A stretch of 64,000 bases of DNA from Streptomyces sp. CNH099 (GTDB taxonomy: Bacteria; Actinomycetota; Actinomycetes; Streptomycetales; Streptomycetaceae). The stretch covers positions 248,001 through 312,000 of the forward strand of contig AZWL01000005.1 in the NCBI GenBank assembly GCA_000514715.1. Reading direction: 5' to 3'. This document shows positions 9,861 through 17,891 of this stretch, in pieces. How positions within the stretch are numbered: position 1 is the stretch's first letter; each line of letters begins with the position of its first letter. The notes beneath the pieces were generated by a model, which saw nothing but the letters and a program-made list of their open reading frames with translations, was not told the DNA's origin and did no database searches. The translations under genes were made by a program, and so were the position numbers.

Positions 9861-10709
9861 TCAGTCCGGGTCGTGCTCCGGGCCGCCGTAGTCGGGGCTG
9901 GTGAAGTCGGGGCTCGAATAGCCGGGCCCGTCGTTCGTGGGCGATCCCTCGTCGGGGCTGGAGAACGCCGGGCGGGAGTAGCCGAGGCGCGGGGTGCGGG
10001 CGGCGTCGGGGTCGGTGCGCACCGCGGGGGGATACGCCGCGGCGCCGTCCTCGCCGCCGCCGGCGAGGGCCTCCTCCAGGAAGGGCCGGATGCCCCGTTC
10101 GAGCAGCGCGGTGCGCCACTCCTCCCGGGCTCTGTCAACCTGGTCGGTCAACTCCCGGCTGGCCGCGGCCCTGATGGACGTCGACCCGTTGCGCAGCGCC
10201 GCCAGCAGGAGCGCGATCATCGCGATGACGATGGCGGCGACCGCGAGCAGCGCGAAGATCCAGCCCGCCTGCCGCATCGAGGACGCGACGGCGGGCTCGG
10301 GGTCCATCAGGTGCAGCAGGTAGCCGACGAGCAGGAAGATCACCGCCGCCGTGCCGGCCAGCACCGGCACCAGCACCGCCGCCGCCGCGGCCACCCCCGC
10401 GCTGGAGCCGCCGCCCTGGCCGCCGCTCATCGCGCCGCTGAGGCGGATGCCCTCGCCGCCGCCCAGAGTTCCGCCGCCGCCCGCGGGCCGGCGCAGTTCT
10501 TTGCGCAGTCGTACATAGCGTTCGTATTCGGCCGACGCGCGTGCGGAAATGGGCGCCATGGCACCGAGCGCCATGGTGCGCAGCTGCTCGGGGTTGAGCG
10601 GCCGCCCGCGGCCGGCGCCGACGGTGTACTCGGCGCTGTGCAGCGCGGAGTCGAGGAGCCGCTCGAAGTCCGGGCGGTCCTCCGTCAGCAGATTCGACGC
10701 ACTGGTCAT
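9861..10709 (-). CDS. Conserved actinobacterial two-TM membrane protein
   Basis: This 282-residue protein starts at the ATG at 10707-10709, with GGGGGAG upstream. It has an N-terminal soluble region (about 1-90; FERLLDSALHSAEYTVGAG), a Gly-rich linker, two TM helices (about 100-130 and 145-175), a helical segment ELTDQVDRAREEWRTALLERG, and a C-terminal tail with tandem SSPDFTSPDYGGPE-type repeats. I do not recognise a named domain. The topology suggests both ends in the cytoplasm. An AT-richer stretch (10800-10870) upstream may hold the promoter. Confidence 0.7.
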   Translation of the reverse strand: MTSASNLLTEDRPDFERLLDSALHSAEYTVGAGRGRPLNPEQLRTMALGAMAPISARASAEYERYVRLRKELRRPAGGGGTLGGGEGIRLSGAMSGGQGGGSSAGVAAAAAVLVPVLAGTAAVIFLLVGYLLHLMDPEPAVASSMRQAGWIFALLAVAAIVIAMIALLLAALRNGSTSIRAAASRELTDQVDRAREEWRTALLERGIRPFLEEALAGGGEDGAAAYPPAVRTDPDAARTPRLGYSRPAFSSPDEGSPTNDGPGYSSPDFTSPDYGGPEHDPD

Positions 10710-10886
10710 GTGCTTGTGCTCCCCCGGATGGGCAGGCAACAAGGCAAGCGGGGACGGAGCGTGCCTGCGGCGCCAGACCCTGAGCGGACAGGACCTGTAA
10801 CCGATGGTAGAGCGCTTCGCGTATGGCGGATAAGTGTCTTTTCAGAAAAGGAGGTTCCGTATTAGAACACGACGGACGGAAGTCCG

Positions 10887-11891
10887 CTAGCGTCCGACCA
10901 GCGGAAGTCGCACGACAAGCAGTTTTCCGGCCATGGTGACCCCGCCGTCCATGGCGATGGCCAGGTCGTCCGCGTAGATGTGCGGGCCCTGCACCGCCGC
11001 TCCCCGCTCCTCGCCGTCGATGTCCTCGCTGGGCACCTCCCCGAGCAGATACGGGATCGGGCTGTGCCCGTGCACGAGCCGCTCGCCGCCGTACCGGCCC
11101 AGCAGCTCCCGCACCGCCGCCGGGCCCGTCTCCTCGTCGCGGAAGGCGAAGCGCTTGGTGAACTTGCGGAACAGGTCCCAGACCTCGTCCGCGTCCGAGC
11201 GGGCGAGGATGTCGTGGATGGTGTCGTTGACGCCCTCGATGGACTCGCCGTAGTCGAGGTACGCGGTGGTGTCGGAGTGCAGCAGGAGGTGGCCGTCCTC
11301 CTCGGCGACGGCGTCGAGCCGCGCCATCCACTGCAGGTGGACGTCCTCCAGCCGCTCCATGTCGGTGCGCTGCCCGCCGTTGAGCAGCCAGGCCGCCTGG
11401 AAGGAGGCGGTGCCGGCGCCGGAGTTGACCGGCGTGTCGCCGAAGCGCTTGGCGCCGAGCAGCAGCAGCTCGTGGTTTCCCATGAGCGCCTTGCAGAAGC
11501 CGCCGGCGGCGGCGGCCTCGGCGGACAGCCGCATGACGAGGTCGATGACGCCGATGCCGTCGGGGCCGCGGTCGGTGAAGTCGCCGAGGAACCACACGCG
11601 GGTGTTCCCGGCGATCCAGCGGTCCGCCTCGTCGACGATGCCCTGGGCGCGCAGGGCGGCGCGCAGCTCGTCGAGGTAGCCGTGGACGTCGCCGACGACG
11701 TACAGCGGGCCGTAGCCGCCGTTCTCGCCGGGCCTGATCACCGGCAGGTCGGCCTGCGTCGGGGTGTACCCGTCGCCGGCGTGCCCGTAGGGCTCGCCGG
11801 CGGCCGGTGCCGCGGGGACGGGGGGCGCCGCCCCGGCGGGCACCCCTGCCGTGGTCCGCAGCCCCGGCGTCTGACCGGCCCCCTGTTGCAT
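10887..11891 (-). CDS. Metallophosphoesterase (PPP/ApaH-like)
   Basis: This 334-residue calcineurin-like phosphoesterase has the four metal-binding blocks in order: VVGDVHGYLDEL (about residue 67), FLGDFTDRGPDG (about 105), MGNHELLLLG (about 140) and LVHGHSPIPY (about 265). This order fits Ser/Thr-phosphatase-like or diadenosine-tetraphosphatase-like enzymes of the PPP family. The first about 55 residues are Pro/Ala/Gly-rich and probably disordered. I chose the ATG at 11889-11891 because GGAGGGG sits seven bases upstream. Longer starts only add GC-rich translated noise. Confidence 0.9.
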   Translation of the reverse strand: MQQGAGQTPGLRTTAGVPAGAAPPVPAAPAAGEPYGHAGDGYTPTQADLPVIRPGENGGYGPLYVVGDVHGYLDELRAALRAQGIVDEADRWIAGNTRVWFLGDFTDRGPDGIGVIDLVMRLSAEAAAAGGFCKALMGNHELLLLGAKRFGDTPVNSGAGTASFQAAWLLNGGQRTDMERLEDVHLQWMARLDAVAEEDGHLLLHSDTTAYLDYGESIEGVNDTIHDILARSDADEVWDLFRKFTKRFAFRDEETGPAAVRELLGRYGGERLVHGHSPIPYLLGEVPSEDIDGEERGAAVQGPHIYADDLAIAMDGGVTMAGKLLVVRLPLVGR

Positions 11892-12386
11892 CGAACCCCT
11901 CCACCGCCTAGCCGTTCTGCCACCGGGACACGACCCGGCCGCCATGGGACCGGGTGCCCCTCCGCCGGGCGGGTGGAGGAGATCCGCGGTGCGCGTGCGC
12001 CCATCATAGAAATGCCCGTCGCAGCTTGCGCGGTACCAGGGGCCGCCAATTGGCTCCGGCCGCGGAAGACGGCTCCCGCCGGACCGCCAGAACCGGGCAA
12101 ACGGTGCACGACCGGCGGGGCGACGGGCGGGCCGCCGCGCGCGGGACGTGGTGTGCGGGAGCCGGCGGCGGGGCCCGGCGGGTCGCGGCGGGGCCGTGTG
12201 GCGCCGTACGGGGCCCGCGCGGTGCCGTACGGCGCCGGTGCGGTCCGGCGCCGGGCCCGCGCGGGCCGCGGCGGGCCGGTACGGATCGCGACAGGGCCGC
12301 ACGGGGCCGTACGACGCCGTGCCGGACGGGTCGTACGGCCCCGGCGGCGCCTGCGCCGCCCGGCCCCCGACGCCGGGCGGAGCCGG
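11892..12386. other. 495-base intergenic region with a candidate promoter -10 and GC-rich repeats
   Basis: No gene is supported here. On the minus strand a near-consensus -10, TATGAT, lies at 12003-12008, about 110 bases ahead of the metallophosphoesterase. I could not find a convincing -35 at the right distance. The half nearer the lacI gene (about 12180-12330) is extremely GC-rich with recurring GCCGTACGG words that can fold on themselves. This could be a terminator zone for the LacI gene. Confidence 0.4.
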
Positions 12387-13481
12387 CTACGCCGGCCGGC
12401 GCGGGGCGCTGACGACCGCGCGCGGCGGGCGGCGCTGCGAGGACGCCCGCACGATCAGGTCCGTCGGTATGACCTGCTCGATGGGCCGGCCCGCGTCCAC
12501 GCCCTCGATGGCGTCGATCAGTAACTGCACGACGGCCGTGCCGATGCGGCGCGGCTTCAGCGACAGCGTGGTGATCGGCGGGTCGGTGGAGGCGTAGCCC
12601 GGGGACTCGCTGCAGCAGACGAGCATCAGGTCGTCGGGCACCCGCAGGCCGTAGCGGCGGGTGGCGGCGAGCAGGTCGGTGCCGTTGGGGTCGAAGAGGC
12701 CGTAGACGGCGTCCGGCCGGTCGGGGCGGGCGAGCAGCCGGTCGGCGGCGACGGCGCCGGCGCGCGGGTCGTGCGCCGGGTACGCCTCGTAGACCGGGTC
12801 CTGGCCGACGCGTTCGCACCAGGTGAGGTACGCGGTGGTGGACAGCCGGGTGTACGTGTCCGTGCTGGTGCCGGTGAGCAGCCCGATGCGGCGGGCGCCG
12901 GCGTCGGCGAGGTGGTCGAGCAGGTCCATGACGGCGGCCTGGTGGTCGTTGTCGACCCAGGCGGTGACCGGCAGGGAGCCGCCGGGGCGGCCGTCGCTGA
13001 CGACGGGGATGCCCTGCCGGACGATCTCGCTGACGACGGGGTCGCCCTCGGCCGGGTCGATGACCACGGTGCCGTCGAGGGCGACGTTGGACCAGACGTC
13101 GTGCCGCGAGGTCGCGGGCAGGATGACCAGCGCGTAGCCGCGGGCGAGCGCGGCGGAGGTGGCGGCGCGGGCCATCTCGGCGAAGTACGCGAACTCCGTA
13201 AAGGTGAACGGTTCTTCGCCGTACGTCGTCACCGTTAAGCCGATGAGCCCCGACCTGCCCGTCCGCAGGGCGCGGGCGGCGGCCGACGGCCGGTAGCCGA
13301 GGCGGTCGGCGACCTCGCGGACGTGCCGGCGGGTCGCTTCCGGCAGCCGCCCCTTCCCGTTGAGCGCGTCGGAGACGGTGGTGATCGAGACGCCCGCGGC
13401 GGCGGCGACATCCCGGATTCCCGCCCGCGCCAGCTTGCGGCTGGGCGGCCGGCTCACTTGCGGTTGGATCGAGCCGGTCAT
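12387..13481 (-). CDS. LacI-family transcriptional regulator
   Basis: This 364-residue protein has an N-terminal LacI helix-turn-helix (IRDVAAAAGVSITTVSDALN, about residues 21-40), the hinge helix region RLGYRPSAAARALRTG, and a periplasmic-binding-protein-like effector domain to the C-terminus. It starts at the ATG at 13479-13481 behind GAAGAAAGAAGG. It is a repressor or activator that answers to a small ligand, usually a sugar. No sugar transporter or glycosidase lies next to it, so the target is unclear. The 404-base divergent region to hisC contains palindromes that could be its operators. Confidence 0.93.
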   Translation of the reverse strand: MTGSIQPQVSRPPSRKLARAGIRDVAAAAGVSITTVSDALNGKGRLPEATRRHVREVADRLGYRPSAAARALRTGRSGLIGLTVTTYGEEPFTFTEFAYFAEMARAATSAALARGYALVILPATSRHDVWSNVALDGTVVIDPAEGDPVVSEIVRQGIPVVSDGRPGGSLPVTAWVDNDHQAAVMDLLDHLADAGARRIGLLTGTSTDTYTRLSTTAYLTWCERVGQDPVYEAYPAHDPRAGAVAADRLLARPDRPDAVYGLFDPNGTDLLAATRRYGLRVPDDLMLVCCSESPGYASTDPPITTLSLKPRRIGTAVVQLLIDAIEGVDAGRPIEQVIPTDLIVRASSQRRPPRAVVSAPRRPA

Positions 13482-13885
13482 GCGCCTTCTTTCTTCAAGC
13501 CCGTACGTGGTCCCCCGTGCAAGCCGCAATAGTCAGGCTTGTCATCGCGAGCTGATAGTAGGGCTCGGATGGCTCGATTGCGGGAGAATCCGAACCGTAA
13601 CTGACAGGCACGATTCTGCAGGAGCGAACCCGCCAAACGACCATGGAACGCCAAGTGGTTGCACCACTGCCAGCCGCTGGACCATGGCTCAGGCTGCTTG
13701 ATACCTGGCATGGTACGAAGGTCTCGAAGAGGTCTCAGTCACCTTCACGGGTGATGCGCGCCATGGCGTCCGCCACCCGTGCACGTCAGGGTGGATGCGC
13801 CCCCCACGTACGCGTACGTACACGGCGGGTGCGGCGCCCCGGCGGCGGGTGTCCACAGGCTACGGGCTCGGTCGAGGAGGACCGC
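13482..13885. promoter_or_regulatory. Divergent lacI/hisC intergenic region with several palindromes
   Basis: These 404 bases carry no convincing gene and are less GC-rich than the flanks. Visible inverted repeats are AGTGGT-TGC-ACCACT (13654-13668), CAAGCC...GGCTTG (about 13518-13539), and the TACC-N5-TGGTA type element near 13692-13705. The first resembles operator palindromes bound by LacI-type dimers. Placement upstream of both genes fits autoregulation, but no target is proven. Confidence 0.45.
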
Positions 13886-15004
13886 GTGACGAACGAACAG
13901 ACTCCCAGGCTGCGACCTGCGCTGGACGGCATCCCCACGTACAAGCCCGGCAGGCCGGCCGCCGCGGGGGGCGGCGCGGGGGCCGCCGCCGCGGCGTACA
14001 AGCTCTCCTCCAACGAGAACCCCTACCCGCCGCTGCCCGGCGTGCTGGAGGCGGCGGTCGCGGCGGCCGGCAGCTTCAACCGCTACCCCGACATGGCCTG
14101 CGCCGCGCTGACCGCCGAGATCGCCGAGCGCCTCGGCGTGCCGCCGGAGCACATCGCCACGGGCACCGGGTCGGTGGGCGTGGCGCAGCAGCTGCTGCAG
14201 GCCACGGCGGGGCCGGGCGACGAGGTGATCTACGCCTGGCGGTCGTTCGAGGCGTACCCGATCATCACGCAGATCTCGGGCGCGCGGTCGGTGCAGGTGC
14301 CGCTCACGGCGGCGGAGCGGCACGACCTGGACGCGATGGCGGACGCGGTGACCGGCGCCACCCGGCTGATCTTCGTCTGCACCCCCAACAACCCGACCGG
14401 CACGGCGGTGCGGCGCGGGGAGCTGGAGCGGTTCCTCGACCGGGTGCCGCGGGACGTGCTGGTGGTGCTGGACGAGGCGTACTGCCAGTTCGTCCGGGAG
14501 AACCGCGGTGATGCAGCGGACGGCGGCATCCCGGACGGCCTGGAGGTCTACCGGGACCGGCCGAACGTGTGCGTGCTGCGCACCTTCAGCAAGGCGTACG
14601 GGCTGGCGGGCCTGCGGGTCGGCTTCGCGGTGGCGCACGAGCCGGTGGCGGCGGCGCTGCGGAAGACGGCGGTGCCGTTCGGGGTGAGCCAGATCGCGCA
14701 GGAGGCGGCGATCGCGTCGCTGCGGAGCGAGGCGGCGCTGCTGGAGCGGGTGGAGTCGCTGGTCGCGGAGCGCACGCGGGTACGGGAGGGGCTGCTGGCG
14801 CAGGGCTGGCCGGTGCCGGAGACGCACGCGAACTTCGTCTGGCTGCGGCTGGGGGAGCGGAGCGTGGACTTCGCGGCGGCGTGCGAGGCGGCGGGCGTGG
14901 TGGTGCGGCCGTTCGCGGGGGACGGGGTGCGGGCGTCGGTGGGCGAGCGGGAGGCGAACGACATCCTGCTGGCGGTGGCGGAGGAGTTCCGCAAGGAGTG
15001 GTAG
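13886..15004 (+). CDS. hisC: Histidinol-phosphate/aromatic aminotransferase family protein
   Basis: This 372-residue class I/II PLP aminotransferase contains [12 protein letters not shown] near the N-terminus, [18 protein letters not shown], the PLP lysine K236 in [15 protein letters not shown], and a C-terminal [14 protein letters not shown]. This is the HisC pattern: it transfers an amino group between glutamate and imidazole-acetol phosphate, and some members act on aromatic 2-oxo acids. GTG at 13886 follows a strong GAGGAGG. No other his genes are nearby, so this could be a second HisC-like or aromatic (Pat-type) paralogue. Confidence 0.85.
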   Translation: MTNEQTPRLRPALDGIPTYKPGRPAAAGGGAGAAAAAYKLSSNENPYPPLPGVLEAAVAAAGSFNRYPDMACAALTAEIAERLGVPPEHIATGTGSVGVAQQLLQATAGPGDEVIYAWRSFEAYPIITQISGARSVQVPLTAAERHDLDAMADAVTGATRLIFVCTPNNPTGTAVRRGELERFLDRVPRDVLVVLDEAYCQFVRENRGDAADGGIPDGLEVYRDRPNVCVLRTFSKAYGLAGLRVGFAVAHEPVAAALRKTAVPFGVSQIAQEAAIASLRSEAALLERVESLVAERTRVREGLLAQGWPVPETHANFVWLRLGERSVDFAAACEAAGVVVRPFAGDGVRASVGEREANDILLAVAEEFRKEW

Positions 15005-15124
15005 GGGCGGCGTGGGCCTGCGCCGCCGGCCGCCCCCGCACGACGCCCCTACCGGGGCAGATCCAGACGTAGGGGACCCTCCTGAAAGGGCCCGGAGGCC
15101 CTGTGCCACACTGGCGCTTGTGAA

Positions 15125-15140
15125 TGTGAACTCATTCACG
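15125..15140. promoter_or_regulatory. Rex-type operator (ROP) upstream of cydA
   Basis: TGTGAACTCATTCACG matches the Streptomyces Rex operator pattern TGTGAACNNNTTCACA at every position but the last. It lies 117 bases before the cydA GTG. Rex is a redox repressor that leaves DNA when NADH/NAD is high, and cydABCD is its established target in Streptomyces. The outer TGTGA-N6-TCACG also resembles a CRP half-consensus, so dual use is possible. A second TGTGA half (15120-15124) overlaps upstream. Confidence 0.88.
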
Positions 15141-15256
15141 ACCGGTGCTGTCCATGGGCCTTTACGCCCATATGCCATGGCGCCACGGCCCTACCGGACC
15201 GACCGGCGCGTGGATCATCGTCAGTGCCGTGTCCGTGCTCGCGGAGAGGAGCCCAC

Positions 15257-16789
15257 GTGGACCTGGCACTCGCCCCGGAGACCCTGGCGCGCTGGCAGTT
15301 CGGGATCACCACCGTCTACCACTTCCTCTTCGTCCCCCTGACGATCTCCCTCGCCTCCCTCGTCGCCGGGCTGCAGACCGCCTGGGTGCGCACGGGCAGG
15401 GAGAAGTACCTCAGGGCGACGAAGTTCTGGGGCAAGCTCTTCCTGATCAACATCGCCATGGGCGTGGTGACCGGCATCCTGCAGGAGTTCCAGTTCGGGA
15501 TGAACTGGTCGGACTACTCCCGCTTCGTGGGCGACGTCTTCGGCGCACCCCTCGCCTTCGAGGCACTGATCGCCTTCTTCTTCGAGTCCACCTTCATCGG
15601 CCTGTGGATCTTCGGCTGGGACCGGCTGCCGCAGAAGATCCACCTCGCCTGCATCTGGATGGTCGCGGCCGGCACCGTGCTCTCCGCGTACTTCATCCTC
15701 GCCGCCAACTCCTGGATGCAGCACCCCGTCGGCTACCGCATCAACGAGAAGTCCGGCCGCGCAGAGCTGACCGACTTCTGGCACGTACTCACCCAGAACA
15801 CCGCACTCGCGCAGTTCGCCCACACCATCACCGCGGCCTTCCTCACCGGCGGCGCGTTCGTCGTCGGCATCGCCGCGTACCACCTCGTGCGCGGGCGGCG
15901 ACCTCGTGATATCGCAGTCATGCGCAGCTCCCTGCGGCTGGGGCTGCTGACGCTGGTCGTCGCCGGGCTGCTCACCGCGGTCACCGGCGACCGGCTCGGC
16001 AAGATCATGTATGAGCAGCAGCCGATGAAGATGGCCTCCGCGGAGGCCCTGTGGGAGACCGAGGCGCCCGCGCCGTTCTCGCTCTTCGCCGTCGGCGACG
16101 TCGACAAGGGCCACAACAGGGTCGCCATAGAGGTCCCGGGCGTGCTGTCCTTCCTCGCCCACGACAACTTCTCCGACGCGGTACCCGGCATCAACCCCAC
16201 CAACGAGGCGATGAAGGAGAGGTACGACGACGAGTTCGGCCTCGGCGACTACCGGCCCAACATCCCGCTCGCGTACTGGAGCTTCCGCTGGATGATCGGC
16301 TTCGGGATGACCTCCCTCGGCCTCGGCGTCCTCGGCCTCTGGCTCACCCGCCGCCGCTTCTGGCTCGCCGACCGGCTCCGCACCGGCGAGGACGACGTCC
16401 CCAGACTCGCGCTCACCAGGGACCGCGAACTCGGCGCCCGCCTCGGCGGCTGGTACTGGCGGCTCGCCCTCCTCACCCTCCTCTTCCCGCTCGTCGCGAA
16501 CGCCTGGGGCTGGATCTTCACCGAGACGGGCCGCCAGCCCTGGGTCGTCTACGGCGTCCTGCCCACGTCCTCGGCCGTCTCCCCCGGCGTCTCGCAGGGC
16601 GAGGTCATCACCTCGCTGACGATCTACACCCTCCTGTACGCGGCCCTCGCCGTCATCGAGGCCAAGCTGATGATCAAGTACGTGAAGGCCGGACCGCCCG
16701 AACTCACCGAGTCCGACCTCAACCCGCCCACGAAGATCGGCGGCCACGACCGCGAAGACTCCGACCGGCCCATGGCCTTCTCGTACTGA
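15257..16789 (+). CDS. cydA: Cytochrome bd quinol oxidase subunit I
   Basis: This is the catalytic subunit of the high-affinity terminal oxidase: it takes electrons from menaquinol and reduces O2 without pumping protons. The 510-residue protein starts MDLALAPETLARWQFGITT, with the conserved heme-ligand His at about residue 22 (TTVYHFLF). It has about nine TM helices and the family motif VTGILQEFQFGMNW. The Q-loop region is short, as in actinobacteria. I chose GTG at 15257, behind GAGAGGAG, over an earlier in-frame start that lacks homology. It is the first gene of cydA-cydB-cydDC-kinase. Confidence 0.97.
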   Translation: MDLALAPETLARWQFGITTVYHFLFVPLTISLASLVAGLQTAWVRTGREKYLRATKFWGKLFLINIAMGVVTGILQEFQFGMNWSDYSRFVGDVFGAPLAFEALIAFFFESTFIGLWIFGWDRLPQKIHLACIWMVAAGTVLSAYFILAANSWMQHPVGYRINEKSGRAELTDFWHVLTQNTALAQFAHTITAAFLTGGAFVVGIAAYHLVRGRRPRDIAVMRSSLRLGLLTLVVAGLLTAVTGDRLGKIMYEQQPMKMASAEALWETEAPAPFSLFAVGDVDKGHNRVAIEVPGVLSFLAHDNFSDAVPGINPTNEAMKERYDDEFGLGDYRPNIPLAYWSFRWMIGFGMTSLGLGVLGLWLTRRRFWLADRLRTGEDDVPRLALTRDRELGARLGGWYWRLALLTLLFPLVANAWGWIFTETGRQPWVVYGVLPTSSAVSPGVSQGEVITSLTIYTLLYAALAVIEAKLMIKYVKAGPPELTESDLNPPTKIGGHDREDSDRPMAFSY

Positions 16790-16807
16790 GGGGGGGGAGA
16801 CCACGCC

Positions 16808-17890
16808 ATGGAACTCCACAACGTCTGGTTCGTCCTCATCGCCGTCCTGTGGACCGGCTACTTCTTCCTGGAGGGCTTCGACTTCGGCGTCGGCGTCCTC
16901 ACCCGGGTGCTGGCCCGCGACCGCGCCGAGCGGCGCGTGCTCATCAACACCATCGGCCCCGTCTGGGACGGCAACGAGGTCTGGCTCCTCACCGCGGGCG
17001 GCGCCACCTTCGCCGCCTTCCCCGACTGGTACGCCACCCTCTTCTCCGGCTTCTACCTGCCCCTGCTCCTCATCCTCGTCTGCCTGATCATCCGCGGTGT
17101 GGCCTTCGAGTACCGCGCCAAGCGGCCGGAGGAGCACTGGCAGCGCAACTGGGAACGCGCCATCTTCTGGGCCTCCCTGCTGCCCGCGTTCCTGTGGGGT
17201 GTCGCGTTCGCCAACCTCGTGCGCGGGGTGGAGATCGGCCCCGACAAGGAGTACGTCGGCGACGTCCTCGACCTGCTCAACCCCTTCGCGCTGCTGGGCG
17301 GGCTGGTCACGCTCTTCCTCTTCACCTTCCACGGCGCGGTGTTCACGGCGCTGAAGACCGTCGGCGACATCCGGCTGCGGGCGCGCCGGCTGGCCGCCGT
17401 CCTCGGCACCGCGACGGTGGCGCTGACGCTGGGCTTCCTGCTGTGGCTGCAGTCCGACACCGGCGGCACCTGGAGCCGGGTGGCGCTCATCGCGGCGGTG
17501 GCGGCGCTGCTCTGCGCGGTGGGCGCGGTGGCGGCGGGCCTGGAGGGGTGGTCGTTCCTCTACTCCGGGGTGGCGATCGTGGCCACGGTCGCGACGTTCT
17601 TCCTGGCGCTGTACCCGGACGTGATGCCGTCGTCGCTGAACCCGGAGTGGAGCCTGACGGCGGAGAACGCCTCGTCGACGCCGTACACGTTGAAGATCAT
17701 GACGTGGTGCGCGGGTATCGCGACGCCGGTGGTGCTGCTGTACCAGGGGTGGACGTACTGGGTGTTCCGCAAGCGCATCGGGACGCACCACATCGCGCCG
17801 GAGGCGCACGTGGCGGCGGCGGGCGCGGCCGGTGCGGCGGAGGGCGCCGCGGGTGCGGACGGGGCGGGCGGCGACGGGGCGGGCCGGTGA
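16808..17890 (+). CDS. cydB: Cytochrome bd quinol oxidase subunit II
   Basis: This 360-residue membrane partner of CydA starts MELHNVWFVLIAVLWTGYFF followed by LEGFDFGVG, the CydB signature. GPVWDGNEVWLLTAGGA and about nine TM helices also fit. The last about 40 residues are Ala/Gly-rich and probably cytoplasmic. It starts 18 bases after cydA, and its TGA precedes the ATG of cydDC by one base, so the three genes form one tight operon. Confidence 0.97.
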   Translation: MELHNVWFVLIAVLWTGYFFLEGFDFGVGVLTRVLARDRAERRVLINTIGPVWDGNEVWLLTAGGATFAAFPDWYATLFSGFYLPLLLILVCLIIRGVAFEYRAKRPEEHWQRNWERAIFWASLLPAFLWGVAFANLVRGVEIGPDKEYVGDVLDLLNPFALLGGLVTLFLFTFHGAVFTALKTVGDIRLRARRLAAVLGTATVALTLGFLLWLQSDTGGTWSRVALIAAVAALLCAVGAVAAGLEGWSFLYSGVAIVATVATFFLALYPDVMPSSLNPEWSLTAENASSTPYTLKIMTWCAGIATPVVLLYQGWTYWVFRKRIGTHHIAPEAHVAAAGAAGAAEGAAGADGAGGDGAGR

Positions 17891-17891
17891 C

